21,159 nt of DNA, from contig JADGON010000346.1 of assembly GCA_017882945.1 (NCBI GenBank), positions 1 through 21,159 on the forward strand, in the 5' to 3' direction. Shown piece after piece: positions 18,605-21,159 of this stretch (its first letter is position 1; every line of letters begins with the position of its first letter). This DNA comes from Acidimicrobiia bacterium (GTDB lineage: Bacteria; Actinomycetota; Acidimicrobiia; IMCC26256; JAENVU01). The position numbers and the translations under genes were made by a program. The notes under the pieces were generated by a model. The model was not told the origin of the DNA, made no database searches, and saw nothing but the letters and a program-made list of their open reading frames with translations.

Positions 18605-21159
18605 ATGGACAGCACTCCGACCCCCTCCGACGGGCCGATGCTCGACTCGGAGTCCCCCGGGGAGACGTCGGAGCCGGTTGCCGCACCGCCCGTCGTGGCT
18701 GTGGTGGTCACGAAGGACCCGGGCCCCTGGCTCGAGGAGGGCCTGGAGGCCCTCGGGGCCTCGGACTACCCGGCCGTCACCGTCCTGGTCCTCGACGCCG
18801 GCTCCACCGTCGATCCGACGGCCCGCGTGGCCGGTGTCCTGCCCGGAGCCTTCGTGCGCCGGATCCCCGAGGCGGGCGGGTTCGCCGACGCGGCCAACGA
18901 CGTGATCGACGTCGTCGCCGGGGCGACGTTCCTGCTGTTCTGCCACGACGACGTCGTCCTCGATCCGTCGGCGATCCGGCTCCTGGTCGAGGAGGCGTTC
19001 CGCTCGAATGCGGCGATCATCGGGCCGAAGCTGGTCGACTACGACCAGCCCGACGTGCTCCTCGAGGTCGGCATGTCGATCGACCGGCTCGGCGTGCCGC
19101 ACTCGGGCATCGAGCCGGGTGAGCTCGACCAGGAACAGCACGACTCCGTGCGCGACGTGTTCTTCGTCTCGAGCAGCGTGATGCTCGTGCGGGCGGACCT
19201 CTTCGCCGAGCTCGGCGGCTTCGACGCCCGCACGTTCCCCGGGGCCGAGGACCTCGACCTCTGCTGGCGGGCCCGGATCGCCGGCGCCCGCGTGATGGTC
19301 GCGCCGGATGCCCGGGTTCGCCACCGGCACGCGGACAAGGTGCACGACGAGTCCGACGCGGTGTCACCCGCCGTCATCCAGCGCAGCCGGCTCCGCGCGA
19401 TGTTGAAGTCCGCGTCGGGCTGGTCGCTTCTCTATCTCGTCCCGATCGCGCTGTTGCTCGGCATCGTGGAGGTCGTCGCGTTCTTGCTCACGCGCCGCCG
19501 GGCTCGGGCTTCGGCGCTCATCGGCGCCTGGGTCTGGAACGTGCGCAACCTCGGCGAGCTGCGTCGGTCGCGCCGCGAGGCCCAGGCACTCCGACGCGTC
19601 CCCGACATCGATCTCCGGTCACTCCAGGTGCGCGGGAGTGCACGCGTGCGCGGGTACGTCGCGGGCTCGCTGCACGCAGAGGACCGGATCCGGACGATCT
19701 CGGAGCGCAGTCGCTCCGTGGCCGGGACCGCCCAGGGTCGGCTGCGCGACCCTGCGTCCATCGCGGCGGTCGTGTTCGGGTTCCTCGTGCTGTTTGGTTC
19801 CCGGGCGCTCCTGCTCGGTCGGTTGCCCGCCATCGGCCAGCTCCCGAGCTGGCCCGGCGTGAGCGGGCTCGTCTCGACCTTCACGTCCGCGTGGCGCTAC
19901 GTCGGTCTCGGGTCCACGAGCCCCGCCCCGGCGCAGCTCGGCGTGTTCTCGGTGCTCGGAACCGTTGCCCTGGGCGCGACGGGCTTGGTCCGCACCGTGA
20001 TCGTCGTGGGTGCGCTCCCGTTCGGCGTCTTCGGCGCGTGGCGGCTCGGGCGCCGCATCACCGGTCCGGGCAGTGCTGCGATCGTCGCCGCGCTCGCCTA
20101 CGGGATCAATCCGCTGCCGCGCAACGCGCTGGCTGCGGGACGGTTCGGCGCGCTGGTGCTGTACGCACTGGCGCCGCTGATCATCTCGAGCCTGTTGCGC
20201 ATCGCGGGCTACCTCGAAGACACACCGGAACGTCGGTGGTGGCGCGCGGTGGTCGCGACCGGTGCACTCGTCGCGCTGACGACCGCGGCGTGGCCACCCG
20301 CGGTCCTGCTGCCGCTCGTGCTCGCGTTCGCACTCTTGGTCGCGCAGCCGATCGCGCGCGGCGCCGGTCGGCTCGGGTCGCTGTGGCGGGCCACGCTCGT
20401 CGTCACCGGGATCGGGCTCGCGTTGCTGCTGCCGTGGCCACTCGCGTACCTGCGGGCCGGGGACCGCCTCGCCGCGTTGGGCTTTGCGTTCCGGTTGGAT
20501 CTGAGCTTCTCCCAGATCCTCCGGTTCCAGACCGGCCCCAACGGTGCCGGCCTCTCGGGTTGGATCATCGCCGGTGCGGCACTCCTCGTGCTCGTGCTCG
20601 CCTCGGGCCCACGCCTCGTCTGGGCGACCCGTGCGTGGGTGCTCGCGCTCGTGTCGTTCGCGTGCGTATGGGTGCCGTCGCAATTCTTCTCCGACATCCC
20701 GATGCCGGCAGTCGAGGCGCTGCTGGTCCCGGCCGCGCTCGGTGTGTCGCTCGCGGTGGGGCTCGGCGTCGCCGCGTTCATCGAGGACGTGCGCCACTTC
20801 CACTTCGGCTGGCGCCAGGTCGCTGCGGTCGGCGGCGCGATCGCGCTGGCGTTCCCGGTCTTCGCGTTCGCGGTCGATGCACTCGACGGTCGCTGGCACA
20901 TGCCACCCAACGATTGGAACCAGAACCTGTCGTGGATGAAGGCCGAGGACGAGAGCGGCCAGTTCCGGGTGCTGTGGCTCGGCAATCCGGCGGTGCTCCC
21001 CGTCGATCCGGTCGTGCACGATGACGTCGGCTTCGGCGTCACCAACGACGGACCGGGTGACGTGCGCACCGCGTTGCCCCCGCCCGCCGGGGGGACCAGC
21101 GTGCGGGTGGCGGACGTCGTCGATCTCCTTCGCGAGCGCCGCAGCAATCGCGTGGGCGC
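18605..21159 (+). CDS. GT2 glycosyltransferase fused to a polytopic membrane domain (3' end outside window)
   Basis: 851 codons are open from ATG 18605 to the right edge; the gene continues. After an acidic, Pro/Ser-rich N-terminus, a GT2 domain spans about 30-260: VVAVVVTKDPGPWLEEGL, VLVLDAGS, AGGFADAAND, FLLFCHDDVVLDP, FVSSSVMLVRADLFAELGGFD, and FPGAEDLDLCWRARIAG (Glu215, Asp216) with APDARVRH. A membrane segment at about 272-295 and a basic cytoplasmic loop follow. About ten more hydrophobic segments lie between 385 and 760, and then an outward-looking region with NDWNQNLSWM and FRVLWLGNPAVLP. The GT2 part resembles rhamnosyl/galactofuranosyl-type transferases. The membrane part looks like a GT-C or arabinofuranosyltransferase-like module, but I cannot assign it. 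It probably builds or exports an envelope glycan. Opposite-strand open frames here are shadows. Confidence 0.85.
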   Translation, partial: MDSTPTPSDGPMLDSESPGETSEPVAAPPVVAVVVTKDPGPWLEEGLEALGASDYPAVTVLVLDAGSTVDPTARVAGVLPGAFVRRIPEAGGFADAANDVIDVVAGATFLLFCHDDVVLDPSAIRLLVEEAFRSNAAIIGPKLVDYDQPDVLLEVGMSIDRLGVPHSGIEPGELDQEQHDSVRDVFFVSSSVMLVRADLFAELGGFDARTFPGAEDLDLCWRARIAGARVMVAPDARVRHRHADKVHDESDAVSPAVIQRSRLRAMLKSASGWSLLYLVPIALLLGIVEVVAFLLTRRRARASALIGAWVWNVRNLGELRRSRREAQALRRVPDIDLRSLQVRGSARVRGYVAGSLHAEDRIRTISERSRSVAGTAQGRLRDPASIAAVVFGFLVLFGSRALLLGRLPAIGQLPSWPGVSGLVSTFTSAWRYVGLGSTSPAPAQLGVFSVLGTVALGATGLVRTVIVVGALPFGVFGAWRLGRRITGPGSAAIVAALAYGINPLPRNALAAGRFGALVLYALAPLIISSLLRIAGYLEDTPERRWWRAVVATGALVALTTAAWPPAVLLPLVLAFALLVAQPIARGAGRLGSLWRATLVVTGIGLALLLPWPLAYLRAGDRLAALGFAFRLDLSFSQILRFQTGPNGAGLSGWIIAGAALLVLVLASGPRLVWATRAWVLALVSFACVWVPSQFFSDIPMPAVEALLVPAALGVSLAVGLGVAAFIEDVRHFHFGWRQVAAVGGAIALAFPVFAFAVDALDGRWHMPPNDWNQNLSWMKAEDESGQFRVLWLGNPAVLPVDPVVHDDVGFGVTNDGPGDVRTALPPPAGGTSVRVADVVDLLRERRSNRVG

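Noticed and set aside
19619..21019. 466-codon minus-strand open frame opposite the GT2-polytopic gene
   Set aside because: The product is almost only Arg, Glu, Asp, Gln and His without domains, while the plus strand encodes a continuous GT2 domain and membrane segments. It is a shadow frame.

Overview
The window is very GC-rich, densely packed, and uses many GTG starts. Its gene content points to a high-GC Gram-positive of the phylum Actinomycetota. The indicators are a mycobacterial-type LpdA, an AccA3-type biotin carboxylase/carrier fusion, a two-domain LytR-CpsA-Psr (LCP) protein, a WbbL-type rhamnosyltransferase and coenzyme F420 genes. Several proteins look like the deep-branching Acidimicrobiia rather than mycobacteria or streptomycetes, but that is a judgement by eye. 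No rRNA, tRNA, CRISPR, insertion sequence or phage gene is visible, and no gap between genes exceeds about 210 bases.

Region 1 (1-5827) is housekeeping metabolism. It holds a galT fragment running off the left edge, divergent lpdA, a minus-strand accA3-phzF pair, and divergent birA, whose product would biotinylate the AccA3-type protein. Region 2 (4991-7101, minus) is a pabB-pabC pair for p-aminobenzoate and folate. Region 3 (7169-15461, plus) is a cell-envelope polysaccharide cluster: an LCP glycopolymer ligase, UDP-glucose dehydrogenase and UDP-glucuronate decarboxylase (together making UDP-xylose), a DPM-like GT2, a WbbL-like GT2, an unrecognised membrane-anchored His-rich protein, a nucleotidyltransferase of the mannose-1-phosphate guanylyltransferase type, and a GalE-type epimerase. 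Most neighbours overlap by 1-4 bases or are a few bases apart. Region 4 (15465-17739, minus) is F420 biosynthesis: fbiA/cofD, cofE and a separate nitroreductase. The last two correspond to the two halves of mycobacterial FbiB. Region 5 (17759-21159) holds tandem hairpins, an 11-residue-repeat protein of unknown function, a divergent regulatory region, and the first 851 codons of a GT2-polytopic membrane fusion that runs off the right edge.

The most general non-coding signal is a repeated start architecture. Nearly every gene that opens a transcription unit has a TANNNT box 6-10 bases before its start codon and no Shine-Dalgarno sequence, which predicts leaderless transcripts. Genes inside operons more often show a Shine-Dalgarno or an overlap with the gene before. 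Two divergent pairs compress this further: galT/lpdA have -10 boxes exactly 17 bases apart, and accA3/birA share one near-symmetric TATCCTA. The protein most worth a second look is the His-rich one at 12725-13504.
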